From the NCBI GenBank assembly GCA_037044955.1, contig JBAOHX010000014.1, forward strand, positions 248,001 to 312,000: a stretch of 64,000 nt of DNA, written 5' to 3'. Positions 36,355 through 43,838 of this stretch are shown here, in pieces. Under the pieces are notes generated by a model. It saw only the letters and a program-made list of their open reading frames with translations. It was not told where the DNA came from and searched no databases. Within the stretch, counting starts at the first letter, position 1. Each line of letters opens with the position of its first letter. Source of the DNA: JAJXWB01 sp037044955 (GTDB taxonomy: Bacteria > Pseudomonadota > Alphaproteobacteria > Rhizobiales > Beijerinckiaceae). The position numbers were made by a program, and so were the translations under genes.

Positions 36355-36372
36355 TTGCAACCGGCGTGCCAG
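36355..36372 (-). promoter_or_regulatory. Consensus sigma-54 (RpoN) promoter of the urea block
   Basis: Read on the minus strand it is CTGGCACGCCGGTTGCAA. TGGCACG, four bases, TTGCA is a full match to the -24/-12 consensus with the GG and GC dinucleotides correctly spaced. Transcription would start near 36343, leaving a 60-nt leader before the urtA ATG. The element implies activation under nitrogen limitation by NtrC. Confidence 0.85.
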
Positions 36373-36445
36373 ATGGGCAGCGCGTTGGAATCTCAAGGCG
36401 ATCTGCCGCGAAAGCGGCGCGCGGGACGCCAATTGCGGTTCGGAC

Positions 36446-36458
36446 GCGCAAATTGCGC
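36446..36458. promoter_or_regulatory. Palindrome upstream of the sigma-54 promoter, possible enhancer
   Basis: GCGCAAATTGCGC is a perfect 13-bp palindrome about 75 bp upstream of the -24 element, a usual distance for an activator binding site. It is not a clean NtrC consensus (GCACnnnnnnGGTGC), so the protein that binds it is uncertain. Confidence 0.4.
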
Positions 36459-36562
36459 CGGCTTTCGCCGCCCGGCGCCCATGCCAGTGGCGACATCAGC
36501 GCAAAAATTAATCAGGGGTTCGGCGCCTGCCTAATGCGCGGGCGCCGTGGCGGGAGGCGGCC

Positions 36563-36988
36563 ATGATCGAAATCGTTCCCGGCCTGTTTCTCGACGAGCG
36601 GGATATCGAGGAACGGTTCGTGCGCGCGGCGGGGCCCGGCGGGCAGAACGTCAACAAACTGGCGAGCGCCGTCGAGCTGCGCTTCGATCTCTATCGCTGC
36701 GCCACCCTGCCCGGCGAAGTCAGGTGGCGGGCCTCGCAGATCGCGGGGCGCAAGCTCAACAAGGAAGGCGTCGTCGTCATCCAGGCGCAGCGCTTCCGCA
36801 CGCAGGACGCCAACCGCCGCGACGCGATGGCGCGGCTCGCCGCGCTGATTCAGGCGGCCGCCGAACCGCCCGCGCCGCCGCGCAAGAAGACCGCCGTGCC
36901 GCGCTCGCAGAAGCGCGCGCGCCTCGACGACAAGCGCAAGGCCTCGGAACGCAAGGCGGGACGCGGGCGGCCGCGCGGCGATGACTGA
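36563..36988 (+). CDS. arfB: Alternative ribosome-rescue peptidyl-tRNA hydrolase ArfB (YaeJ)
   Basis: A 141-residue class I release-factor-like hydrolase that frees stalled ribosomes. The catalytic GGQ sits in FVRAAGPGGQNVNKLASAVE near residue 30, followed by the domain-3 fold (LRFDLYRCATLPGEVRWRAS) and a basic C-terminal tail (SQKRARLDDKRKASERKAGR) that in the family enters the mRNA channel. It is divergent from urtA and shares the 280-bp intergenic region holding the sigma-54 promoter. Confidence 0.93.
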   Translation: MIEIVPGLFLDERDIEERFVRAAGPGGQNVNKLASAVELRFDLYRCATLPGEVRWRASQIAGRKLNKEGVVVIQAQRFRTQDANRRDAMARLAALIQAAAEPPAPPRKKTAVPRSQKRARLDDKRKASERKAGRGRPRGDD

Positions 36989-37109
36989 TTCTTAGCCATA
37001 GCGCGAGATGGCGCCCCGGTGTGGCCGCGGCCCTACAGGCGCGCGCCCCCGCGCATTGTAGAATCAGGCGATTCTCCCCAATTGCGGGGAAAGGCTCCAG
37101 GTTCGCGAC

Positions 37110-38327
37110 ATGTCCGTGAAACCGTCTCGCCATTTCGACGACCCGGCCGCGGGCGCGGCCCATATCATCACGCGCCTGGCGATCGCGCTTCTTCTCATCG
37201 TCACGCCCATCGCCTCGGTCGGCACGCGCACGGCGATCTACGTGCTGGCGCCGGTCGGCGTCGTGCTGACGCTGGTCGCATGGCTGCTCGAACCGGGCAC
37301 GCGCGGACCGCGCCAGTTGCGCACGGCCATCTTCTCGCCGACCGGCTTCATCGCGGTGTTTCTCGGCTGCTGGGCGCTGCTGTCGCTGATCTGGACGCCG
37401 TTCGGCACGGGGCCGTCGGAGCGCTTCGTCAAATCGGCGAGCACGTTCGTGCTGGCGGCGGTCGCGGCCGCCCTGCTGCCCGAGCGCACCCGCACCTCGA
37501 ACCTCTACCTGCTGCCGATCGGCGCGGCGGCCGGGGCGATCGCGATCATCCTGCTCGCGGTCTTCTCCAAGTCGCCTTCGGTGCATTCCGGCAACCCGGA
37601 ATTGTCGCTGCTCGCCCGCGCAGCCTTCGGTCTGGCGCTGCTCGTCTGGCCGGCGCTCGGCGCGCTGATCGTGCGCGAAAAGACGCGCTGGGCGATCGGG
37701 CTCGCGGTTCTCGTCATCGTCGCGGAACTCTTCGCCGGCGTGCCGCTGGCGCTGGCGGCGACCGCGCTCGGCGCGCTCGTCTTCGCCGCCGCCATGGTCG
37801 ACAAGCAGACGGCGGCGCGCTGGCTGGCGATCGCCGGCGCGGCGCTGTTCGTGATCGCGCCGGTCGTCGCGCTGGCGGCCTACGCCCTCATCACGATGAC
37901 GCCGACCAACCCGATCCTGCCGACGCTGGTCTGGGGCTCCTACCTCGTGCACGACGGGTTCACGTCGTTCATCGGCCACGGCTTCGATGCGGCGCGGCTC
38001 GGCGTCGCCATGGGCTACCTGCCGCCGGCGACGCCGCGCTCCGTGCTGTTCGAGACCTGGTTCGAGCTCGGCTTCGTCGGCGTCGCGGCCGCAGCGCTGC
38101 TCTGGGCGCAGATCGTGCGGCGCGCCGGCCGCGCGGGACCGATGCTCGCGCCCTTCCTGCTCGCCGGCCTGACCGCCGCCTACATCATGAGCGCCTTCGG
38201 CCTCGGCGTCGCGCCGGTGTGGTGGGTGACGCTGCTGGCGCTCTCCGGCCTCGCCTTCGCGCTGCTGCAGCATGGCCACGGGCGGGCGCAGCGGCCGAAC
38301 GTGTCGAACCTGCCGCCGGGGGAGTAG
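37110..38327 (+). CDS. O-antigen ligase-like polytopic membrane protein
   Basis: A 405-residue protein with about eleven hydrophobic helices. SPTGFIAVFLGCWALLSLIW, GTGPSERFVKSASTFVLAAV and the late periplasmic segment GYLPPATPRSVLFETWFELG, with VGVAAAALLW after it, match the Wzy/WaaL-type O-antigen ligase superfamily. The conserved His-rich loop is represented by FIGHGFDAARLGV. Function could be polymerisation or ligation of surface glycan units; the assignment is by topology and weak motifs only. It stands alone between arfB and the GIY-YIG unit. Confidence 0.6.
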   Translation: MSVKPSRHFDDPAAGAAHIITRLAIALLLIVTPIASVGTRTAIYVLAPVGVVLTLVAWLLEPGTRGPRQLRTAIFSPTGFIAVFLGCWALLSLIWTPFGTGPSERFVKSASTFVLAAVAAALLPERTRTSNLYLLPIGAAAGAIAIILLAVFSKSPSVHSGNPELSLLARAAFGLALLVWPALGALIVREKTRWAIGLAVLVIVAELFAGVPLALAATALGALVFAAAMVDKQTAARWLAIAGAALFVIAPVVALAAYALITMTPTNPILPTLVWGSYLVHDGFTSFIGHGFDAARLGVAMGYLPPATPRSVLFETWFELGFVGVAAAALLWAQIVRRAGRAGPMLAPFLLAGLTAAYIMSAFGLGVAPVWWVTLLALSGLAFALLQHGHGRAQRPNVSNLPPGE

Positions 38328-38380
38328 GGGGCGGCGTCGGAAGATTGCTTTCGACCGGTTACGGACAGTATCCTCTCCGC

Positions 38381-38770
38381 GTCATGGCCGGGCTTGTCCC
38401 GGCCATCCACGCCGGGCAGCATCAGATCATGCGGGGCGGCTGGGTCCACATCATGACGAACCACGCCAACGGCGTGCTCTACGTCGGCGTCACGTCCGAC
38501 CTCTCCCGTCGCGCCTATGAACATCGCGAAGGCCTGATCAAGGGCTTCACGAAGCGCTAACGGACTGAAGCGGCTTGTCTACTTCGAACGGCTACGACGA
38601 CATTCGAGATGCGATCCAGCGCGAGTTGAACCTGAAACACTGGCCGCGCGCGTGGAAAGTGAGACGTCATCCTCGACTCGAATCCGGGGTGGCGTGATCT
38701 CTACGAGGACTTGGCTTGACGTTGGCTGCTTCGGCTCGGCGTGGATGGCCGGGACAAGCCCGGCCATGAC
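38381..38770. mobile_element. Candidate mobile unit: perfect 33-bp inverted repeats around a GIY-YIG nuclease gene
   Basis: The left repeat is 38381-38413 and the right is 38738-38770; they are exact reverse complements over 33 bp. Each arm also folds on itself (TGGCCGGG, 5-nt loop, CCCGGCCA). The repeats lie 15 bp before the nuclease start and 18 bp after its stop, so the 390-bp unit contains almost nothing else. No target-site duplication is obvious. Single copies of this class of GGCCGGG...CCCGGCC repeat are common between genes of rhizobial genomes. Confidence 0.6.
38429..38719 (+). CDS. Small GIY-YIG nuclease-family protein (three single-base frameshifts)
   Basis: Starts MRGGWVHIMTNHANGVLYVG, the GIY-YIG core (first motif W-V-H-I, where relatives have Tyr; second L-Y-V-G), then VTSDLSRRAYEHREGLIKGF. 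One extra base each near 38559, 38590 and 38665 breaks the frame. With them removed the rest reads YGLKRLVYFE, DDIRDAIQRELNLKHWPRAW and VILDSNPGWRDLYEDLA, ending at 38719: 95 residues, the usual family size. The E-x-x-L-K-x-W motif is typical of the UPF0213-like group. The gene is enclosed by a perfect inverted repeat. Confidence 0.85.
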
Positions 38771-38821
38771 GCACTCAGGGATGCGTCCACTTTCCACCTT
38801 CCCCGGACCTTCCACCCCGCC

Positions 38822-39697
38822 TCACCTCCGCTTCTTGCCCGCCTTCGCCGCCGGCCGCTCCTCCGGCGGCGGGGCGGGCGGCAGGATGTGCGCGGCGATG
38901 GCGGAGGAGCGCGCTTCCGTGAACATCAGCGCGCAATAGCCGTGCTCGGTCTCGCGCTGGTAGTTGCGGCACAATTCCTCGCGCCGCGAGGAGAAGGCCG
39001 CCTGCTCGTGCGCGATGCGCGAGACGAGCGCGCGGTCGTGGCCCGCCGACCTGATCCATTCCTTGAACTGATCGCGCACCGTCTGTTCGGCGCGGTGGCG
39101 CTCGCGCTCGATCTCCTTGGCGCGCTTCGGCCCGATCTCGCTCGCCGGCTGCCCCCACAGGCCCGACGGATCGACGCGGCAGTCGGCCGCCTTGAACTCG
39201 CAGGCGCCGCCCTCGCGCACGACATTGACGGCGCCGTTGAAAATGTCGATCGCGAACGGGCAGGCCGGCAGATCGAGCTGGTAGCGCGTGACGCCGGCCG
39301 GCTTCCCGGCCGGCGCCAGCGCGATCGGCTGGGACGACAGATCGACTTCGCAGCGCTCGCCGTTGCGGGAAATGAGATCGCCCGCCAGCCTGAGCCTGAC
39401 CACCTGCAGGTCCTTGTCCGGCCGCGCGAACTGGACGACGCCGGTCGCGCCGTTCTGCATCAGCGGGCGGCCGATCACGGTTTCGTCGGCCGGGACCTTC
39501 GGCGGGGGCGGCGGCTTGCGCGGGCCGGGCTTCTTCGGCTTGGCGCCGTCGGCGGGCGGCGCGACCGTTCCGGCCGGCGCGGGATTGAAGGCGCCGGGCA
39601 GTTGCAACTGGGCGCGCGCCGGCGCCGCTATGGCTGCCGCGCCGACAAGGACCGTAATGAGGCGCAGCGTCGTAATGCTCTGAAAAATGATGTTCAT
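38822..39697 (-). CDS. Exported protein of unknown function, conserved-looking
   Basis: A 291-residue protein. The ATG at 39697 gives MNIIFQSITTLRLITVLVGA as signal peptide (cut after APARA), then a Pro/Lys-rich linker (PKKPGPRKPPPPPK). The domain that follows has paired Cys (RNGERCEVDLSSQ, LPACPFAIDIF, GGACEFKAADCRVD) suggesting disulfides. The C-terminal half is a charged helical region (KRAKEIERERHRAEQTVRDQ) with RNYQRETEHGYCALMFTEAR. The end is basic. No domain is recognised; its disulfide pattern and linker suggest a periplasmic or envelope protein. Confidence 0.65.
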   Translation of the reverse strand: MNIIFQSITTLRLITVLVGAAAIAAPARAQLQLPGAFNPAPAGTVAPPADGAKPKKPGPRKPPPPPKVPADETVIGRPLMQNGATGVVQFARPDKDLQVVRLRLAGDLISRNGERCEVDLSSQPIALAPAGKPAGVTRYQLDLPACPFAIDIFNGAVNVVREGGACEFKAADCRVDPSGLWGQPASEIGPKRAKEIERERHRAEQTVRDQFKEWIRSAGHDRALVSRIAHEQAAFSSRREELCRNYQRETEHGYCALMFTEARSSAIAAHILPPAPPPEERPAAKAGKKRR

Positions 39698-39850
39698 CAA
39701 ACCCGAGACCGCTCTCGCCCGAGAGCGCCAAGGCAGCACAAAACGCCGCAGCCCGCAAGACGCGCGGCGGGCCCGCCGACGCTTGACCGGCTTTGCGGGC
39801 GGGCTCTACATGCTCCCCAAACGCAGAAAATCCGCAGCGAGGAGCGCGCC

Positions 39851-41048
39851 ATGAACGTCCACACGACCAAGTCCGGCTTCCAGTGGGACGACCCCTTCCT
39901 GCTGAACGACCAATTGACCGAAGACGAGCGGATGATCCGCGACACCGCGCACGCCTATGCGCAGGAGAAGCTGTTTCCGCGCGTCGTCGACGCCTATCTG
40001 AACGAGCACACCGATCCCGGCCATCTTCCGCGAGATGGGCGAACTCGGCCTGCTCGGCGTGACGGTGCCGGAGGAATACGGCGGCGTCGGCGCGAGCTAC
40101 GTCTCCTACGGGCTCGTGGCGCGCGAAGTGGAGGCGGTGGATTCCGGCTACCGCTCGATGATGAGCGTGCAGTCCTCGCTCGTCATGTATCCGATCTACA
40201 CCTACGGCTCGGAAGAGCAGCGCAAGAAATACCTGCCGAAGCTGGCGTCGGGCGAGTTCATCGGCTGCTTCGGCCTGACCGAGCCGGACGCCGGCTCCGA
40301 TCCCGCTGGCATGAAGACGCGCGCCGAAAAGGTTTCGGACGGCTATCGGCTCGTCGGCTCGAAAATGTGGATTTCCAACGCGCCGATCGCCGACGTGTTC
40401 GTCGTCTGGGCGAAGTCGGAAGCGCACGGCAACGAAATCCGCGGCTTCGTACTGGAGAAGGGCATGAAGGGCCTCTCCGCGCCGAAGATCGGCGGCAAGC
40501 TCTCGCTGCGCGCCTCGATCACCGGCGAGATCGTGATGGACGGCGTGGTCGTGCCCGAAAGCGCGCTCTTGCCGAACGTGTCGGGCCTCAAAGGCCCGTT
40601 CGGCTGCCTCAACCGCGCCCGTTACGGCATTTCGTGGGGCGCGATGGGCGCGGCGGAAGACTGCTGGAAGCGCGCGCGCAACTACACGCTCGACCGCAAG
40701 CAGTTCAAGCGGCCGCTCGCCGCCACGCAGCTCGTGCAGAAGAAGCTGGCGGACATGCAGACCGAGATTTCGCTCGGGCTCCAGGCGTCGTTGCGCGTCG
40801 GCCGCCTGATGGACGAGCATCGCGAGGCGCCGGAGATGATCTCGATCGTCAAGCGCAACAATTGCGGCAAGGCGCTCGATATCGCGCGTCAGGCGCGCGA
40901 CATGCACGGCGGCAACGGCATTCAGGTGGAATACCACGTGATGCGCCACGCGCAGAACCTCGAGACGGTGAACACCTACGAGGGCACGCATGACGTGCAC
41001 GCGCTGATTTTGGGACGCGCGATCACGGGGTTGCAGGCGTTTTTCTGA
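39851..41048 (+). CDS. gcdH: Glutaryl-CoA dehydrogenase (acyl-CoA dehydrogenase family; one frameshift)
   Basis: A flavoprotein that oxidises and decarboxylates glutaryl-CoA to crotonyl-CoA in lysine and tryptophan breakdown. FQWDDPFLLNDQLTEDERMI is the family N-terminus, GCFGLTEPDAGSDPAGMKT and YRLVGSKMWISNAPIADVFV bind FAD, RYGISWGAMGAAEDCWKRAR contains the Arg for the glutaryl group, and TVNTYEGTHDVHALILGRAI holds the catalytic Glu. One extra C in CCC at 40016-40018 splits DPAIFREMGELGLLG; corrected length is 398. GAGGAG precedes the ATG. Confidence 0.9.
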
Positions 41049-41076
41049 GCGTGGCCTCTGGCGGCCGGACCTGATA

Positions 41077-41092
41077 TGACTACATGTAGTCA
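41077..41092. promoter_or_regulatory. 16-bp palindromic operator of the toxin-antitoxin pair
   Basis: TGACTACATGTAGTCA is a perfect palindrome ending 16 bp before the antitoxin start codon. Such sites upstream of Phd/YefM-type antitoxins are normally bound by the antitoxin (and toxin complex) for autorepression. Confidence 0.75.
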
Positions 41093-41108
41093 CAGCGGGT
41101 CCGTCTCC

Positions 41109-41351
41109 ATGAAAACCGTCCAGTTGCGCGAAGCGAAAGCGACCCTCTCCGCGCTGATCGACGCCGCCGAACAGGGCGAGGCGACGACGATCACGCGGCA
41201 TGGCAAACCTGCAGCCGTTCTGGTGCCGATCGAGAAGGCGGCGGAGTTACTGGCGAAGGCCAAACCAAGCTTTGCCGAATTGCTGCTCGCCTATCCCGGG
41301 GGGCTCGAGTTCAAGCGCTCCGGCGGGACGATGCGCGACATCGACCTGTGA
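41109..41351 (+). CDS. Phd/YefM-family antitoxin
   Basis: An 80-residue antitoxin. MKTVQLREAKATLSALIDAA is the DNA-binding N-terminus (first strand and helix), GEATTITRHGKPAAVLVPIE the dimer strand-turn, and KPSFAELLLAYPGGLEFKRS the toxin-binding tail. ATG 41109 was preferred to an earlier start because it fits the family and leaves the operator upstream. Its stop overlaps the toxin's GTG (GTGA). Confidence 0.9.
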   Translation: MKTVQLREAKATLSALIDAAEQGEATTITRHGKPAAVLVPIEKAAELLAKAKPSFAELLLAYPGGLEFKRSGGTMRDIDL

Positions 41352-41776
41352 GAATCCTGCTCGATACGGACGTCGTGAGCCTGCTTGCGCCAGAGAGGTC
41401 GCCGGTCTCCAGCGTCTTTCGCAACTGGGTCGAAGAGAATACCGACAGGCTTTTTTTATCCGTCGTAACAATTGCGGAAGTCGAACGCGGCATTCGTAAG
41501 CTCAAGCGCGCTGGACAGCAACGCAAGGCGCGCGCGATCGAAAGCTGGTTCAAGGCGATCGTCGAACTCCATGGCGATCGCGTGATGCCGTTCGATGTAG
41601 AAGCCGCATGGATCGCCGGTCGCCTCGACGACGAGGCGACCGCCAAAGGCTTCAACATATTGCTTGCCGACGTCGCCATCGCGGCGACCGCCGCACGCCA
41701 CGGCATGGCCGTCGCGACGCGCAACGCCAGGCGCTTTCGGCCTCTCGGCGCCAAACTGATCGAACTTCCGCTGTGA
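41348..41776 (+). CDS. PIN-domain RNase toxin (FitB/VapC type)
   Basis: A 142-residue PIN-domain ribonuclease toxin. Acidic active-site residues appear in RILLDTDVVSLLAP (Asp), VTIAEVERGIRKL (Glu), and NILLADVAIAATAARHGMAV (Asp), with TRNARRF as the final catalytic Asn region. Starts with GTG overlapping the antitoxin stop, which couples their translation. The FitB-like subgroup is usually paired with Phd-like antitoxins, as here. Confidence 0.9.
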   Translation: MRILLDTDVVSLLAPERSPVSSVFRNWVEENTDRLFLSVVTIAEVERGIRKLKRAGQQRKARAIESWFKAIVELHGDRVMPFDVEAAWIAGRLDDEATAKGFNILLADVAIAATAARHGMAVATRNARRFRPLGAKLIELPL

Positions 41777-41783
41777 TGGGCCG

Positions 41784-42485
41784 CTACGCCGCGGCCTTCC
41801 TGAAATTCGCGCCCGCCTTGTCCCAGTTGACCGTATTCCACCAACCTTTCAGATAATCGGCGCGGCGGTTCTGGTATTTCAGGTAATAGGCGTGCTCCCA
41901 GACGTCGACGCCGATGACCGGCTTGGCGCCTGTCTCGAGCGGCGTGTCCTGGTTGGCGGTCGAGATCACGTCGAGCTTCTTGTCCTTCACCACGAGCCAG
42001 GCCCAGCCCGAGCCGAAGCGCGCGAGGCCGGCGGCGTTGACCTTCTCGCTGACGCCCGCAAGGCCGCCCATCGCCTCGATGGCGCCCTTCAGATCGCCCG
42101 TCGGCTCCTTCGCGCCGCCGGGCGTCATCAAGTCCCAGAAGAACGTATGGTTGAAGTGCCCGCCGACATTGTTGCGGACGCCCGCGCGCACGCTTTCCGG
42201 CGCCCTGGAGAGATCCGAGAGGATCGTCTCGATCGGCGTCGTGGCGAGTTCCGGCCATTTGCCGACGAGGCCGTTGGCGTTCGCCACATAGGCGGCATGG
42301 TGGCGGTCGTGATGGATCATCATGGTCGTGGCGTCGATATGCGGCTCGAGCGCGTCGTTGGCGTAGCCCAGCGGCGGCAGCATGAACGGACCTGCAGGCG
42401 CAGCCGTCTGCGCCAAGACGCGCGCCGGCGCGAAGGCGGCAAGAGCCGCGGCGGACAGGAGTTTCAGGCTCTCGCGTCGGTTCAT
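41784..42485 (-). CDS. Fe/Mn superoxide dismutase with Tat-type leader
   Basis: A 233-residue superoxide dismutase. MNRRESLKLLSAAALAAFAP, then ARVLAQ, is a twin-arginine-like signal, so the enzyme is probably periplasmic. Metal ligands are seen in MIHHDRHHAAYV, GGHFNHTFFWDLM and IGVDVWEHAYYLKYQ. GSGWAWLVV and the QDTPL motif complete the fold. GAGGAGCGACC precedes the ATG. The stop is 7 bp from the convergent toxin stop. Metal choice (Fe or Mn) cannot be settled. Confidence 0.92.
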   Translation of the reverse strand: MNRRESLKLLSAAALAAFAPARVLAQTAAPAGPFMLPPLGYANDALEPHIDATTMMIHHDRHHAAYVANANGLVGKWPELATTPIETILSDLSRAPESVRAGVRNNVGGHFNHTFFWDLMTPGGAKEPTGDLKGAIEAMGGLAGVSEKVNAAGLARFGSGWAWLVVKDKKLDVISTANQDTPLETGAKPVIGVDVWEHAYYLKYQNRRADYLKGWWNTVNWDKAGANFRKAAA

Positions 42486-42614
42486 GGTCGCTCCTCGCAT
42501 CCTGCCGGACTCATACGAGCCATGCGCGGACTGGATCACCGGGACGGCTGTTACCGCAAATGACTTTTGCGTTATCCTGCGCGCCCCGAACGAAGCCAAA
42601 GGCGCCCCAAGGAC

Positions 42615-43796
42615 ATGACAGAACCCCTCGCCGGCATACGCGTCCTCGAACTCGCCCGCATTCTCGCCGGCCCCTGGGCTGGCCAACTCCTCGCCGATCT
42701 CGGCGCCGACGTCGTGAAGGTCGAGCGCGCGCGCGAGGGCGACGACACGCGGCAATGGGGCCCGCCCTTCGTGGAGAGCGAGGACGGCGAAAAACTCGGC
42801 GCCGCCTATTTCTACGGCTGCAATCGCGGCAAGCGCTGCATCGAGGCGGATTTCGACACGGAGGAAGGCCGCGCGCTGGTGCGCAAGCTCGCCGCCAACG
42901 CCGATGTCGTGATCGAGAATTTCAAGCTCGGCGGCCTGAAGAAGTTCGGCCTCGACTACGAGGGCCTGAAGAAGGTGAAGCCCGACGTGATCTATTGCTC
43001 GATCACCGGCTTCGGCCAGACCGGCCCCTACGCGCCGCGCGCGGGCTACGACTTCCTGCTGCAGGGCATGGGCGGCATCATGCACGTCACCGGCCAGCCC
43101 GACGGTCCGCCGACCAAGGTCGGCATTTCCATCGTCGACATTTTCACCGGCATGTATGCGGCCAACGCCATTCAGGCGGCGATCATCCGGCGACAGAAGA
43201 CGGGCGAAGGCGCCTATATCGATTGCGCGCTGATCGACAGCGTGACGGCGGTGCTCGGCTTCCAGGCGCTGAATTATTTCGTCGGCGGCACGGCGGGCAA
43301 GCGCATGGGCAATGCGCACCCCAACGTCACGCCCTACGACGTGTACAAGGTCGCGGACGGCGACATCATCATCGCCACCGCCAACAACGGACAGTTCAGG
43401 AAACTCGTGACCGCGCTCGGCGCGCCCGAGATGGCCGACGATCCGCTGTTCGCCGAAATGCCGTCGCGCGCCGTCAATCGCAAGGCGATGGACGAGAAGC
43501 TGAACGCGCTGACATCCAAATTCACGCGCGCCGAACTGCTGCCGAAGCTCGACGCGATCGGCGTGCCGGCCGGGCCGATCAACACGATCCCGGACGTGTT
43601 CGCCGACCCGCAGGTCATCCATCGCGGCATGCGCATCGACCGGCCGAACCCGAAGGCCAAGGGCGGCTCGACGCCCGGCATACGCTCGGCGATCATGATC
43701 GACGGCAAGCCCGCCGCCTCGCCGCGCCACGCGCCGGCTTTGGGCGAGCATACGGCGGAAGTGCTGGCCGATCCCGCATGGGGCGGGAAGGCGTAA
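42615..43796 (+). CDS. Class III CoA-transferase (CaiB/BaiF family), likely glutarate CoA-transferase
   Basis: A 393-residue CoA-transferase. GIRVLELARILAGPWAGQLL and DLGADVVKVERAREGDDTRQ are the N-terminal CoA pocket, YCSITGFGQTGPYAPRAGYD and QGMGGIMHVTGQPDGPPTKV are central motifs, and GAYIDCALIDSVTAVLG precedes the C-terminal part. AAGGAC precedes ATG 42615. Family members near glutaryl-CoA dehydrogenase often make glutaryl-CoA from succinyl-CoA; gcdH lies 1.5 kb upstream, separated by the toxin pair and sod, so this role is inferred. Confidence 0.85.
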   Translation: MTEPLAGIRVLELARILAGPWAGQLLADLGADVVKVERAREGDDTRQWGPPFVESEDGEKLGAAYFYGCNRGKRCIEADFDTEEGRALVRKLAANADVVIENFKLGGLKKFGLDYEGLKKVKPDVIYCSITGFGQTGPYAPRAGYDFLLQGMGGIMHVTGQPDGPPTKVGISIVDIFTGMYAANAIQAAIIRRQKTGEGAYIDCALIDSVTAVLGFQALNYFVGGTAGKRMGNAHPNVTPYDVYKVADGDIIIATANNGQFRKLVTALGAPEMADDPLFAEMPSRAVNRKAMDEKLNALTSKFTRAELLPKLDAIGVPAGPINTIPDVFADPQVIHRGMRIDRPNPKAKGGSTPGIRSAIMIDGKPAASPRHAPALGEHTAEVLADPAWGGKA

Positions 43797-43808
43797 CTTC
43801 CCTGTCGC

Positions 43809-43828
43809 CGTCATTGCGAGCGCAGCGA
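43809..43828. repeat. Half copy of palindromic repeat type A
   Basis: CGTCATTGCGAGCGCAGCGA between the CoA-transferase stop and the ThDP-enzyme start. Only one arm is present; the rest appears lost or overwritten by the next gene. Confidence 0.65.
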
Positions 43829-43838
43829 GATTGAACCA

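Noticed and set aside
38379..38560. Independent short ORF around 38379-38560 as a separate gene of unknown type.
   Set aside because: It is the 5' part of the GIY-YIG gene; the remainder continues in other frames to 38719.
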